A stretch of 64,000 nucleotides of DNA, taken from contig JAEUPB010000104.1 in the NCBI GenBank assembly GCA_016789955.1, positions 60,208-124,207 on the forward strand, read 5' to 3'. Within the stretch, counting starts at the first letter, position 1, and each line of letters begins with the position of its first letter. The position numbers and the translations under genes were made by a program. Under the pieces are notes generated by a model that saw only the letters and a program-made list of their open reading frames with translations, was not told the DNA's origin and made no database searches. The stretch comes from Rubrivivax sp. (GTDB lineage: Bacteria; Pseudomonadota; Gammaproteobacteria; Burkholderiales; Burkholderiaceae_C). This document shows positions 25,952-35,002 of the stretch, piece by piece.

Positions 25952-26728
25952 ATGACGGGCCCGCGCGTGCTCGTGACGCGCCCGCAGGCCCAGGCCGCGG
26001 CGTGGGTGGCCGAACTGCAGGCCGAGGGCCTGCCCGCAGTGGCGTTGCCACTGATCGAGATCGCGGCGCTGGAAGACGATGCACCGCTGCGCACCGCCTG
26101 GCGGCAGCTCTCCACGCGGGCTTTCGTGATGTTCGTCAGCGCCAATGCGGTGGAGGCGTTCTTCGCGTCGCGCCCGGACGGCGTGGCGTGGCCAACGGGC
26201 ACGCAGGCCGGTGCCACCGGGCCGGGCACGGTCGCGGCGTTGCGGCAGGCCGGCGTGCCCGCGGCCTGCCTGCGCGCACCGGCCGCCGATGCCCCATCGT
26301 TCGACGCCGAGGCACTGTGGGCCGTGGTGGCCCGCGAGCCGCTGGCCCGCTGGCAGGGCGCCCGGGTGCTCGTCGTGCGCGGCGAGGAGGGGCGCGAGTG
26401 GCTCGCCGAGCGCTTCCGCGAGCACGGGGCCGAGGTCGACTATCTGGCGGCCTACAGGCGCATCGAGCCGCCGTGGTCGAGCGAGGAATCTGCCGCGTGC
26501 GATGCCGCGCTGGCCCGGCCCGAGGCGCATGTCTGGCTCTTCTCCAGCAGCGAGGCCGTGCACAACCTGCGCGGCCTGCGCCCGGCCGCCGATTGGTCGC
26601 GCTCGCGCGCCGTGGCCACGCATGCGCGCATCGCCGCCGCGGCCCGCGGCCTCGGCTTCGGCAGCGTGGCGGTGTGCGCGCCGTTGCCTCGGGCGGTGGT
26701 CGAGGCAGCGCGGACGTTCCCGGCGTAG
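25952..26728 (+). CDS. hemD: Uroporphyrinogen-III synthase
   Basis: A 258-residue, two-lobed enzyme that closes hydroxymethylbilane with inversion of ring D. The family is poorly conserved, but VLVTRPQAQAAAWVAELQAEG at the start, the lobe-crossing phrase VLVVRGEEGREWLAERF and the FSSSEAVHNL segment fit HemD. It follows hemC by 13 bases, with a good GGAGG before the ATG, and precedes hemX, the usual proteobacterial order. Cytoplasmic. Confidence 0.93.
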   Translation: MTGPRVLVTRPQAQAAAWVAELQAEGLPAVALPLIEIAALEDDAPLRTAWRQLSTRAFVMFVSANAVEAFFASRPDGVAWPTGTQAGATGPGTVAALRQAGVPAACLRAPAADAPSFDAEALWAVVAREPLARWQGARVLVVRGEEGREWLAERFREHGAEVDYLAAYRRIEPPWSSEESAACDAALARPEAHVWLFSSSEAVHNLRGLRPAADWSRSRAVATHARIAAAARGLGFGSVAVCAPLPRAVVEAARTFPA

Positions 26729-26795
26729 GGTCCTGCACAGCCGCGGGTGGGCGCGGGCGATCGCTGCTGCGGCGACTCCTAGAATCCCAGCCGTC

Positions 26796-27899
26796 GTGAA
26801 CGAAGCCCCCGTCTCCGCCGTCGACGCTGCCCCCGCGCCCGAGACGGCCCCGGCCGCGCCGTCGCCGACGCCTCCGTCGAACGCCCGCTGGATCGCCGTC
26901 GGCGCCGCACTGCTCGCGGCGCTGAGTGCCGCCGCGGTGGTCTTCGCCTGGAACACGCAGCAGCGCGTGAAGGCGCTCGAGACCGAACTGGTGCGCCGCC
27001 AGCAGGACAGCTCCGGCCAGGCGGCCGAGGCGCGCATCGCGGCCAAGGCGGCGCAGGAGCAGGCCCGCGAGGCCAGCGCCAAGCTGGCGCTGCTCGAAGC
27101 GCGTGTGGCCGAGACGACGATGCAGCGCTCGCAGCTCGAGGAACTGATCCAGGCACTGGCCCGTTCCCGCGACGAGAACGTGCTCGCCGATCTCGACGCG
27201 GCGATCCGCGTGGCGCTGCAGCAGACCGCGATCACAGGCAGCGCCGAGCCGCTGCTGGCCACGCTGCGGCAGGCCGACGAGCGGCTCGGCCGCTACAACC
27301 AGCCGCGCCTGGAGCGTGTGCGCCGCGCCATCGCGCAGGACCTCGACCGGGTGCGCGCTGCGGGCGTGGTCGACCTCACCGTGCTGACGATCCGGCTCGA
27401 CGAGGTCATCCGCCAGGTCGACGACCTGCCGCTGCTGTCCGCCGCCGACAAGCGCATGGGCACGCGCGCGCCGGCCCCCGCGGCGTCGGCCGCCAGTGCA
27501 GGCAGGGGCCTGGGCGATCGTGCCGCGGCCGCCTGGGAGCTGATGCTCGCGCAGGTGTGGACCGAGGTGCGCAACCTCGTGCGCGTGACGCGCATCGAGA
27601 ACCCCGACGCGATGCTCGTCGCGCCCGACCAGGCCTTCTTCCTGCGCGAGGGCCTGAAGCTGCGGCTGCTGAACGCGCGGCTGGCGCTGCTCTCGCGGCA
27701 GTTCGACACCGCCGGCTCCGACCTGCGCGAGGCCCAGGCGGCGCTCTCTCGCTACTTCGAGCGTGACCACCGCCGCGTACAGCTGGCGCTGGAGACCGTG
27801 CGGCAGGTGGCGACGCAGGCGCGTTCGGTGGCCGTGCCGCGGCCCGATGCGACGCTGGCGGCGATCGCCACCGCGAACGCGGCCGCGGTCGGGCGCTGA
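26796..27899 (+). CDS. hemX: HemX-like membrane protein
   Basis: A 367-residue protein with an alanine/proline-rich N-terminus, one membrane segment (WIAVGAALLAALSAAAVVFAW, about 29-49), a coiled coil (about 50-110) and a soluble domain. This is the HemX architecture, annotated in many databases as uroporphyrin-III C-methyltransferase although it has no SAM-binding fold; its role in tetrapyrrole metabolism is unproven. There is no suitable ATG, so the GTG at 26796 is used; the next in-frame ATG would remove the membrane segment. It sits between hemD and hemY. Confidence 0.88.
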   Translation: MNEAPVSAVDAAPAPETAPAAPSPTPPSNARWIAVGAALLAALSAAAVVFAWNTQQRVKALETELVRRQQDSSGQAAEARIAAKAAQEQAREASAKLALLEARVAETTMQRSQLEELIQALARSRDENVLADLDAAIRVALQQTAITGSAEPLLATLRQADERLGRYNQPRLERVRRAIAQDLDRVRAAGVVDLTVLTIRLDEVIRQVDDLPLLSAADKRMGTRAPAPAASAASAGRGLGDRAAAAWELMLAQVWTEVRNLVRVTRIENPDAMLVAPDQAFFLREGLKLRLLNARLALLSRQFDTAGSDLREAQAALSRYFERDHRRVQLALETVRQVATQARSVAVPRPDATLAAIATANAAAVGR

Positions 27900-27925
27900 T
27901 GGACCGGCCTCTGCAGCCCTGACGC

Positions 27926-29176
27926 ATGCGCGGCATCGTCTGGCTCATCCTGCTGTTCGTGGTGGCCGTGGTGGCCGCCACCACGCTGGGCAGCAACGAC
28001 GGCATCGTCAGCATCTACTGGAGTGGCTGGCGCACCGACCTGTCGCTGAACTTCTTCGTGCTGCTGGTCGTCGGGTTCTGCCTGCTGCTGGTGCTGGCGG
28101 TGCAGGCCTTCATGGCCATCACCACGCTGCCGCAGCGGGCCAGCGAGTGGCGCGGGCTGCGCAAGGAACGCGCGGCGCAGGCTGCGCTGCGCGAGGCGCT
28201 GGCCGAGTACCACGGCGCGCGCTACGGCCGCGCGCAGAAGGCCGCAGCGCGTGCGCTGGACATCCAGGCCGACACGCCGGCGCTCCAGGCCGACACCGAG
28301 TTCACCGTGCTGGCGCAGCTGCTGGGCGCCGCCAGTGCCCACGCCCTGCAGGATCGCCCGCGGCGGGATGCCTTGCTGGCGCACGCGATGCCCGGCCCGC
28401 AGCGCAAGGCCAGCCGCGCCGACGACGGCGTGCGGCTGCTGGCCGCGGAGTGGGCGCTGGAAGACCGCGACGGCCCGCGCGCCCAGGCGCTGCTGGCCGA
28501 ACTGCCCGCCGGCGTGGCACGTCGCACGCAGGCGCTGCGGCTGAAGCTGCAGGCTGCGCGGCTGCTGCGCGACGGTGCCGGCGCTCTGCACACCGCGCGG
28601 CTGCTGGCCAACCACAACGCCTTCTCCGAAGCCGCCGCCCTGAGCCTGCTGCGCTCGCTCGCCTTCGACGCGCTCGACGCCACGCACGACCCGCAGCAGC
28701 TGCAGCGCACCTGGGACCTGCTCGACGCAGCCGACCGGCGCGACCCGTACGTGGCCGCGCGTGCAGCTGCGCGTGCCGGGCAGCTCGGTGCGGCTGCCCT
28801 GGGCCGCAGCTGGCTGCGCCCGTTCTGGGATCGCCTGCAGGACGTCGACCGCGATGCCCGCGAGCAGCTCGCGCTGGCGCTGATCGCCTCCGTCGATGGC
28901 ATCGCCGCCGAGCAGGCCGACTGGCTGCCGCGGCTGGACTCGGCAGCCGCGGCCGGCAGCCACGGCCCCGCGGTGGCCGCCGCCGTGGCCATCGCCTTCG
29001 CCGAGTGCCGGCTGTGGGGCATGGCGCGGCGCCCGCTCGAAGCCACGGCCTCCGCCGCCACGTTGCCCGGCCCACTGCGCCGCCGCGCGTGGCGCAGGCT
29101 CGCCGAGCTGGCTCGAGAGGAAGGCGATGCCGAGCGCGAGCGAGCCTGCGAGCGCGCGGCCGCGGCCATCGATTGA
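27926..29176 (+). CDS. hemY: HemY protein (TPR membrane protein of the hem operon)
   Basis: A 416-residue inner-membrane protein with two N-terminal membrane segments (about 1-22 and 42-62) followed by an alanine/leucine-rich helical region that reads as TPR-like repeats. The phrase SNDGIVSIYWSGWRTDLSLN between the segments is the conserved HemY_N signature. It is the proteobacterial HemY associated with the hem operon and is unrelated to the Bacillus protoporphyrinogen oxidase of the same name. Its function in heme synthesis is not firmly known. It ends 18 bases before the tRNA gene. Confidence 0.93.
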   Translation: MRGIVWLILLFVVAVVAATTLGSNDGIVSIYWSGWRTDLSLNFFVLLVVGFCLLLVLAVQAFMAITTLPQRASEWRGLRKERAAQAALREALAEYHGARYGRAQKAAARALDIQADTPALQADTEFTVLAQLLGAASAHALQDRPRRDALLAHAMPGPQRKASRADDGVRLLAAEWALEDRDGPRAQALLAELPAGVARRTQALRLKLQAARLLRDGAGALHTARLLANHNAFSEAAALSLLRSLAFDALDATHDPQQLQRTWDLLDAADRRDPYVAARAAARAGQLGAAALGRSWLRPFWDRLQDVDRDAREQLALALIASVDGIAAEQADWLPRLDSAAAAGSHGPAVAAAVAIAFAECRLWGMARRPLEATASAATLPGPLRRRAWRRLAELAREEGDAERERACERAAAAID

Positions 29177-29194
29177 GCTATACTTTCGCGCTTC

Positions 29195-29271
29195 GCGGCT
29201 GTAGCTCAGCTGGATAGAGTACTTGGCTACGAACCAAGGGGTCGTGGGTTCGATTCCTGCCAGCCGCGCCA
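29195..29271 (+). tRNA. tRNA-Arg (anticodon ACG)
   Basis: A full cloverleaf: acceptor GCGGCTG/CAGCCGC, D arm GCTCAGCTGGATAGAGT, anticodon loop CTACGAA, variable region, and a T arm with GGTTCGATTCC. The CCA end is encoded (29269-29271). The ACG anticodon, read as ICG after editing, decodes CGU/CGC/CGA. A -10-like TATACT (29179-29184) lies 11 bases upstream, just after the hemY stop, so the tRNA may have its own promoter. Confidence 0.97.
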
Positions 29272-29280
29272 ACCACACCG

Positions 29281-29311
29281 ACGGGTCAGTTCCGATGAGG
29301 AACTGACCCGT
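29281..29311. terminator. Terminator hairpin between tRNA-Arg and the mcd-like gene
   Basis: A perfect 13-base stem: ACGGGTCAGTTCC (29281-29293) pairs with GGAACTGACCCGT (29299-29311) around the loop GATGA. It lies 10 bases after the tRNA and 4 bases past the stop of the convergent dehydrogenase gene, so it can end transcripts from both sides. The downstream T content is low on both strands. Confidence 0.75.
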
Positions 29312-29314
29312 TCG

Positions 29315-30976
29315 TCATTTCGGCGGCGTCGACGCGGCCAGCAGCCCGCGCCCGATCACCTGCGCCTGGATCTCGGCGGCGCCCTCGAAGATGCTGAGGA
29401 TGCGCGCGTCGCACAGCACGCGGCTGATCTCGAACTCCAGCGAATAGCCGTTGCCGCCGTGGATCTGCAAGGCGGCGTCGGCGTTGCCCCACGCCGTGCG
29501 CGCGGCCAGCAGCTTGGCCATGCCGGCCTCGATGTCGCAGCGGCGGCCGCGTTCCTTCTCGGCGGCGGCGTGCAGCGTGAGGCTGCGCGCGATCAGCGTC
29601 TCGGCCACCATCATCGCGAGCTTGTCGCCCACGCGCGGGAACTCCACCAGCGCGCGGCCGAACTGGCGGCGGTCGTTGGCATAGCGCCAGCCCAGGTCGT
29701 AGGCGCGCCAGCCCACGCCGACGGCGCGCGCGGCGGTCTGGATGCGCGCGCCCTCGAAGGTCTGCATCAGCTGGCGAAAGCCCTGGCCGCGCACGCCGCC
29801 GAGCACGCCGTCTGCCGGCACCTCGAAGCCGTCGAAGGCGATCTCGTACTCCTTCATGCCGCGGTAGCCGAGCACCGGGATGTCGCCGCCGCGCATCCCC
29901 GGCGCGGGGAACGGGTCGTCATCGGTGCCGCGCGGCTTGGGCGCGAGGAACATCGTCAAGCCGTCGTGACCGGCGACGTCGGGCTCGGTGCGCGCCAGCA
30001 GCGTCATCAGGTCGCTGCGCGCGCCGTGCGTGATCCAGATCTTGTTGCCGTCGATGCGCCAGCGGCCATCGGGCTGCAGCGTTGCGCGCGTGCGCAGCGA
30101 CGCGAGGTCGGAGCCGGCATCGGGTTCGGTGAACACCGCCGTGGGGATGACCTCGCCCGAGGCCAGTTTCGGCAGCCAGTGCGCCTGTTGCGCGGGCGTG
30201 CCGGCCGCCGCGATCAGCTCGCCGGCGATCTCCGAGCGCGTGCCCAGCGAGCCGGCGGCGATCCAGCCGCGGCTCAGCTCCTCGGTGACGATGCACATCG
30301 CCCGCTTGCCCAGGCCCATGCCGCCATGCTCGGCGGGGATGCAGATGCCGAACACGCCGAGTTCGGCGAGCTGGTCGATCACCGCGTGCGGGATCAGCTC
30401 GTCGGCCCGGTGCCAGTGGTGCGCGTGCGGCGTGATCTCGCGCTCGGTGTAGCGGCGGAACTGGTCGCGGATCAGGTCCAGCTCGTCGTCGAGCGTGGTC
30501 TCGGTGATCGGCGTGCCGCTGCGCAGCGCCGCGACGATCGCAGCGCGTGCCTCGGGGCCGCCGGCGGTCTGCAGAGCCACGCAGGCCGGGTCGGCGCGCA
30601 GCGCGGCGGCAGCGTCGTCGAGGCCGAGTTCCTGCGGCCGGAAGATCTCGCCCGGCCCCATCGGGATGCCGCCGGCGAGCTGCGCCAGGTATTCGTCGAT
30701 GCCCACCGCGAGCAGCTGTGCATCGAGGTCGCCCAGGCGGCCGGCTTCCGCCAGGCGCTGCGCGGCTTCGGCGGCGCGCACCACGGCTTCGGCCGTGGTG
30801 ACCGTCCACGCGCAGCCGTGCAGGGCGCGCTGGTGCACGTGCATCGCGGGGGCATCGGGCCGGCCCCCGCGGCACAGCAGCACGCGCGCGGCCTGCAGCG
30901 TGGCGTCGGCATGTCGGCGCGCGGCCGCAGCGGCGCCGGTCAGGTGGGCGAGGATCTCGGGAGCGGTTGCGGCCAT
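29315..30976 (-). CDS. mcd: Methylsuccinyl-CoA dehydrogenase-like acyl-CoA dehydrogenase
   Basis: A 553-residue FAD enzyme. Residues about 170-550 are a normal acyl-CoA dehydrogenase ([23 protein letters not shown] near the end). The 160-residue N-terminal extension, with [15 protein letters not shown], is the feature that sets methylsuccinyl-CoA dehydrogenase (Mcd) of the ethylmalonyl-CoA pathway apart from ordinary members. Mcd oxidises (2S)-methylsuccinyl-CoA to mesaconyl-C1-CoA. The next gene resembles mesaconyl-CoA isomerase, whose substrate is exactly that product, which strengthens the call. The gene ends against the terminator shared with tRNA-Arg. A different branched acyl-CoA remains possible. 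Confidence 0.8.
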   Translation of the reverse strand: MAATAPEILAHLTGAAAAARRHADATLQAARVLLCRGGRPDAPAMHVHQRALHGCAWTVTTAEAVVRAAEAAQRLAEAGRLGDLDAQLLAVGIDEYLAQLAGGIPMGPGEIFRPQELGLDDAAAALRADPACVALQTAGGPEARAAIVAALRSGTPITETTLDDELDLIRDQFRRYTEREITPHAHHWHRADELIPHAVIDQLAELGVFGICIPAEHGGMGLGKRAMCIVTEELSRGWIAAGSLGTRSEIAGELIAAAGTPAQQAHWLPKLASGEVIPTAVFTEPDAGSDLASLRTRATLQPDGRWRIDGNKIWITHGARSDLMTLLARTEPDVAGHDGLTMFLAPKPRGTDDDPFPAPGMRGGDIPVLGYRGMKEYEIAFDGFEVPADGVLGGVRGQGFRQLMQTFEGARIQTAARAVGVGWRAYDLGWRYANDRRQFGRALVEFPRVGDKLAMMVAETLIARSLTLHAAAEKERGRRCDIEAGMAKLLAARTAWGNADAALQIHGGNGYSLEFEISRVLCDARILSIFEGAAEIQAQVIGRGLLAASTPPK

Positions 30977-31000
30977 CGGCGGGGTGGATGTGATGCAGGG

Positions 31001-32227
31001 CTACCCCGCCGCGGCGCCGGCCACCAGCCTGGCGTCGTGCAGCCGGCCGATGTGGGCGGCGTCGAGCTTCAACACGTCGGCCAGCACGGCGTCGGTGTGC
31101 TCACCCAGATGCGGCGCGCGCGGCACCGGCTCGCGCGGCACGCCGGCCCAGGTGGCGGCTGCACCGGGAGCGGCGTAGAGGTCGCCGCTCGGGTGATCGA
31201 TCGTCGAGAACAGCGGCGACTCCAGCGAGAGCCGCGGATCCTCGGCCAACGCGCGGGAGAGCGGCCGGTACACGCTCCAGCACACGCCGCGGGCGTCGAA
31301 GCGTTCCCGCAAATTGGCCAGCGGCCGCGCGCCGATCGCCTGCTCGACGATCGGGAAGAGTTCCGCGCGGTGGATGAAGCGCTGCCCTTCGTCGCGCGCG
31401 AAGGACACGCCGAGCCGCGCCTCCAACTGCGCCACCGCGGCCTCGAGCTGCAGCGCCGCGAGCAGCGACGACCACTGCTTCGCGGTGATCGCGGCCACCA
31501 TCACGCGCGCGCCGTCGGCGGTGGCGAAGTCGCGGCCGAAGGCGCCGTAGAGATCGTTGCCCAGCCGCGGCCGGTCGCCGAGGAAGAGCGTCTCGGCGAT
31601 CTGCCCGGTGTGGCCCAGCGCGCTCATCGCCACGTCCGACAGCGGCACCGTCACCTCCTGCCCGCGGCCGCTGCGCAGGCGGTCGCGTTCTGCGGCCAGC
31701 AGCGCCATCGCGGCGTAGGCGCCGGTGTAAAGGTCCCACGCCGGCAGCACGTGGTTCACGGGCTCGTCGGCCATCGCCGCGGGGCCGGTCATCAGCGGCA
31801 CGCCGATCGCGGCGTTGACGGTGTAGTCCAGCGCCGTGTCGCCGTCGCTCCAGCCCATCACGCGCACCGAGATCAGGTCTGCGCGGCGCCGCGCCAGCCG
31901 CTCGTGCGCGAGGAAGCCGTCGCGCGGGAAGTTGGTCACCAGCACGCCGGCGTCGGGGCCGGGCGCGGTGATCAGCTCGGCGATCAGCTCGCGGCCCTCG
32001 GGGCGCGCGAAGTCGATGGCGATCGAGCGCTTGCCCTTGTTCAGGCCTTCCCAGTAGTAGCTGGCGCCGTTGCGCGCCACCGGCCAGCGGCGGAAGTCGG
32101 GACCTCCGCCGATCGGGTCGATGCGGACCACCTCGGCGCCGAGCTGCCGCAGGTGCAGCGCGCACGACGGCGCCGCGATGAACGACGCGCACTCGACGAC
32201 GCGCAGCCCGGCGAGCAGCGTGTACAT
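31001..32227 (-). CDS. mct: Mesaconyl-CoA C1-C4 CoA isomerase-like family III CoA transferase
   Basis: A 408-residue class III CoA transferase. It carries the stretch DPIGGGPDFRRWPV and YWEGLNKGKRSIAID, which I recall as characteristic of 2-methylfumaryl-CoA isomerase (Mct) of the 3-hydroxypropionate bicycle; generic members lack GGG-x-D-(F/Y)-(K/R)-RWPV. The aspartate of LPAWDLYTGAY (about residue 165) is the likely nucleophile. Mct moves CoA from C1 to C4 of mesaconate within one molecule, giving mesaconyl-C4-CoA, which can be hydrated to citramalyl-CoA. It lies 24 bases upstream of mcd on the same strand, so the two are probably one transcript. Confidence 0.75.
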   Translation of the reverse strand: MYTLLAGLRVVECASFIAAPSCALHLRQLGAEVVRIDPIGGGPDFRRWPVARNGASYYWEGLNKGKRSIAIDFARPEGRELIAELITAPGPDAGVLVTNFPRDGFLAHERLARRRADLISVRVMGWSDGDTALDYTVNAAIGVPLMTGPAAMADEPVNHVLPAWDLYTGAYAAMALLAAERDRLRSGRGQEVTVPLSDVAMSALGHTGQIAETLFLGDRPRLGNDLYGAFGRDFATADGARVMVAAITAKQWSSLLAALQLEAAVAQLEARLGVSFARDEGQRFIHRAELFPIVEQAIGARPLANLRERFDARGVCWSVYRPLSRALAEDPRLSLESPLFSTIDHPSGDLYAAPGAAATWAGVPREPVPRAPHLGEHTDAVLADVLKLDAAHIGRLHDARLVAGAAAG

Positions 32228-32267
32228 CAGCGCTCCTGTTCGACGCCGTGCCCGGCGCGCACGCCAC

Positions 32268-33248
32268 TCAGCAGCCCGCGGTGCACGTGCCCGCGCCGTC
32301 GAACGACATCGTGCGGCCGGACAGCGGCACGTGCACCGGCACCTTCACCGCCTTGATGAAGGTCTCGGTCTTGCTGCCCGGCCGCACCTTGCCCTGCACC
32401 GTGCCCACCTCGTTGGCGTGCGAGGCGATCACGGCGGCCGGCTTGATCAGTTCGTTGATGACGAAGGCCGCCTCGCGCGGGCCGGTGGTGAAGCCGTCGC
32501 CGATGTTCATCACTGCCAATTTCGCGTGATACAGGTCGCGCACCACGCGCTCCTGGTCGGCGGTGACGCCGGTGTCGCCCGAGAGGTAGGTGACGAGGCC
32601 GTTGCTGAAGGTGAGCACGTAGCCGGTGGCCAGGCCCACGTCGCCGGCGATGCCGGCGGCCTTCATCATGCGGCCGAGCTCGCCGCCGATGAAGTCCGGC
32701 ACCACGCCGTTGCTGTGCATCGCGGTGACGGTGGCGATGCGCACGCCGCCCACCACCACGCTGCCGCCGAAGCGCGCGAGGATCGAGTCGGCCGGGTTGC
32801 CGCCCGCGGCTTCCATCTTGGCGGCGAAGAAGGGCGGCATCTCGCTGCCGGTGACGACCTTGGCCTTCTTGGCCACCGCGATGCTCACGGCGCTGGTGGC
32901 CGGCAGTGCCGACACCGACATGTCGGGCGCCTCGCAGCTGCCCGAGTTCGGCGCCTTGCTGTGGGCATTGCCGACGTGGTCGCCGTGCATGTGAGTGACG
33001 AGCACGACGTCGATCTTCCCCAGGCGCGGGTCGGCAGCGCCCGCCACGGTGCGACCCGGGTCGTACAGCAGGCGGGTGCCGTTCGGGTCCTCGAAGACCA
33101 GCGCGCGGTCCTGCGGGCAGAACTCGCCCTCGATGCCGCCGAGCGGCGTGACCTTCACGAGGCCCTGGGCCCACGCGGGCGCGGACAAGGCAATGGCGGT
33201 GGCCGCGAGGCCGGCGCGGGCGAGCGGACGGATGCGTGAGGGGTGCAT
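32268..33248 (-). CDS. Exported metallo-beta-lactamase-fold hydrolase
   Basis: A 326-residue protein with a clear signal peptide (LARAGLAATAIALSAPAWAQ). The zinc-site motif THMHGDHVG is near residue 83 and a second-metal aspartate sits in YLSGDTG. The chain ends in CTAGC, possibly a disulfide. It belongs to the broad MBL superfamily, nearest to UPF0173-type metal-dependent hydrolases, and is not a recognisable beta-lactamase. The start at 33248 gives the signal peptide the right shape. It is 40 bases upstream of the mct-like gene on the same strand. Substrate unknown. Confidence 0.82.
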   Translation of the reverse strand: MHPSRIRPLARAGLAATAIALSAPAWAQGLVKVTPLGGIEGEFCPQDRALVFEDPNGTRLLYDPGRTVAGAADPRLGKIDVVLVTHMHGDHVGNAHSKAPNSGSCEAPDMSVSALPATSAVSIAVAKKAKVVTGSEMPPFFAAKMEAAGGNPADSILARFGGSVVVGGVRIATVTAMHSNGVVPDFIGGELGRMMKAAGIAGDVGLATGYVLTFSNGLVTYLSGDTGVTADQERVVRDLYHAKLAVMNIGDGFTTGPREAAFVINELIKPAAVIASHANEVGTVQGKVRPGSKTETFIKAVKVPVHVPLSGRTMSFDGAGTCTAGC

Positions 33249-33406
33249 GGCGGGTCTCCGGCGTCGTGTGAGCGGCGCATTGTCGTCAGCTTCGGCGGCC
33301 CGCGGACCCCGGGCGGCTCCGGGGTCCGCCCCGATGGCGCGCCGGGGCCGGCGTGCCAGCATGCACCGCAGACACCGGCGCCGCGACCGGTGCGAGGAGA
33401 CGCGCC

Positions 33407-34975
33407 ATGTACGCCGGAGCCCACCCCCACCTGCACCCCGACCGGCCGGCCTTCATCATGGCCACGAGCGGCGAGGCGGTGACCTACGCCGAGTACGAGC
33501 GCCGCACCAACCGGCTGGCGCACCTGCTGCGCGGCGAGGGCTTGAAGCGGCTCGACCACTACGCGATCTTCATGGAGAACAACAGCCGCTACCTCGAGTG
33601 CAACGGGGCCGGCGAGCGTGCCGGGCTCTACTACACCTGCATCAACTCCTACCTGGGCGCCGACGAACTGGCCTACATCGTCGACAACAGCGAGTCGCAG
33701 GTGCTGATCACGTCGATCGCGCGGCTGCCGGTGGCGCGAGAGGCGCTCGCGCGCTGCCCGCGCGTGCGGCGTTGCCTGGTGGTGGGCGGCGGCGAGGCGG
33801 TGCGTGCGCTGGGGGATGCGCGGTTCGTCGACTACGCCGAAGCGGTGGCCCGCCACCCCGACACGCCGATCGCCGACGAGTGGCTGGGCACGCCGATGCT
33901 GTACTCGTCGGGCACCACCGGTCGACCCAAGGGCATCCTGCGGCCGTTGCCCGAGAACCCGCCGTCGCAGCCGCTGCCGCTGTTCCATTTCCTGAACAAG
34001 CTGTGGCAGTGCGAGGAGGGCATGCGCTACCTGTCGCCGGCGCCGCTGTACCACTCGGCGCCGCAGGCCAACGTGTCGCTGGCCATCCGCAACGGCGGCA
34101 CGGTGGTCATCATGGAGCACTACGACCCCGAGCAGTACCTGGCACTCGTGCAGCGGCACCGCATCACGCACACGCAGCTGGTGCCGACGATGTTCAGCCG
34201 CATGCTCAAGCTGCCCGAGGAAGTGCGCGCGCGGTACGACCTGTCGTCACTGAAGATCGCGATCCACGCGGCGGCGCCATGCCCGGTGCCGGTGAAGGAG
34301 CAGATGATCGGCTGGTGGGGCCCGATCATCCACGAGTACTACGGCGCCACCGAGGCGATGGGATTCACCGCCTGCGACACCGCCGAGTGGCTGGCCCACC
34401 GCGGCACCGTGGGCCGCGTGCTGATGGGCGACCTGCACGTGCTCGGCGACGATGGCCAGCCCGCGCCGCAGGGCCAGCCCGGCGAGCTGTGGTTCAAGAC
34501 CGCCAACCCGTTCGAGTACTTCCGCGACCCCGAGCGCACCGCGCTCACGCGTTCGGCCGACGGCACGATGACCACCGTGGGCGACGTGGGCTACCTCGAC
34601 GCCGACGGCTTCCTGCACCTCACCGACCGCTCGACCTTCATGATCATCTCGGGCGGCGTGAACATCTACCCGCAGGAGTGCGAGAACCTGCTGATCACGC
34701 ACCCGCAGGTGGCGGATGCCGCCGTGTTCGGCGTGCCCAACGAAGACCTCGGCGAGGAAGTGAAGGCGGTCGTGCAGCCGATGCCCGGCGTCGCAGCCGA
34801 CGACGCCTTCGCGCAGCAGCTCATCGGATTCTGCCGCGAGCACCTCGCCCACCTGAAGTGCCCGCGCAGCGTGGACTTCATGGACCCGCTGCCCCGCCTG
34901 CCCACCGGCAAGCTCTACAAGAAGCCGCTGCGCGACCGGTATTGGCAAGGGCACGGTACGAGCAGGATCGTCTGA
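33407..34975 (+). CDS. AMP-dependent acyl-CoA synthetase
   Basis: A 522-residue adenylate-forming enzyme. It has the P-loop-like LYSSGTTGRPKGI (about 164), YGATEAMGF (about 311), the hinge GDVGYLDADG (about 391) and the C-terminal catalytic lysine region PTGKLYKKPLRD. It ligates CoA to a carboxylic acid with ATP. The acid is not evident; the family resemblance is to medium-chain or crotonobetaine-type ligases. ATG 33407 has GAGGAG upstream. It is divergent from the MBL-fold gene and convergent with livK; its stop codon lies in the loop of a terminator-like hairpin. Confidence 0.9.
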   Translation: MYAGAHPHLHPDRPAFIMATSGEAVTYAEYERRTNRLAHLLRGEGLKRLDHYAIFMENNSRYLECNGAGERAGLYYTCINSYLGADELAYIVDNSESQVLITSIARLPVAREALARCPRVRRCLVVGGGEAVRALGDARFVDYAEAVARHPDTPIADEWLGTPMLYSSGTTGRPKGILRPLPENPPSQPLPLFHFLNKLWQCEEGMRYLSPAPLYHSAPQANVSLAIRNGGTVVIMEHYDPEQYLALVQRHRITHTQLVPTMFSRMLKLPEEVRARYDLSSLKIAIHAAAPCPVPVKEQMIGWWGPIIHEYYGATEAMGFTACDTAEWLAHRGTVGRVLMGDLHVLGDDGQPAPQGQPGELWFKTANPFEYFRDPERTALTRSADGTMTTVGDVGYLDADGFLHLTDRSTFMIISGGVNIYPQECENLLITHPQVADAAVFGVPNEDLGEEVKAVVQPMPGVAADDAFAQQLIGFCREHLAHLKCPRSVDFMDPLPRLPTGKLYKKPLRDRYWQGHGTSRIV

Positions 34976-34984
34976 CGATCCTGC
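34962..34984. terminator. Hairpin spanning the acyl-CoA synthetase stop codon
   Basis: GCAGGATCGT (34962-34971) pairs perfectly with ACGATCCTGC (34975-34984) around a CTG loop, and the TGA stop (34973-34975) lies at the tip. It stands between two convergent genes and may end transcription from either side. No T-run follows on the plus strand. Confidence 0.55.
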
Positions 34985-35002
34985 CCGCGGGTCGCGGTCT
35001 AC

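Noticed and set aside
29459-32356. A 965-codon open frame on the plus strand opposite the mcd/mct-like genes
   Set aside because: It is antisense to two well-supported genes, rich in R/H/G/A/Q as expected of high-GC shadow frames, and has no domain motif.
32268-33248. A true beta-lactamase
   Set aside because: The zinc motif is shared by the whole MBL superfamily, and the rest of the chain looks like UPF0173-type hydrolases.
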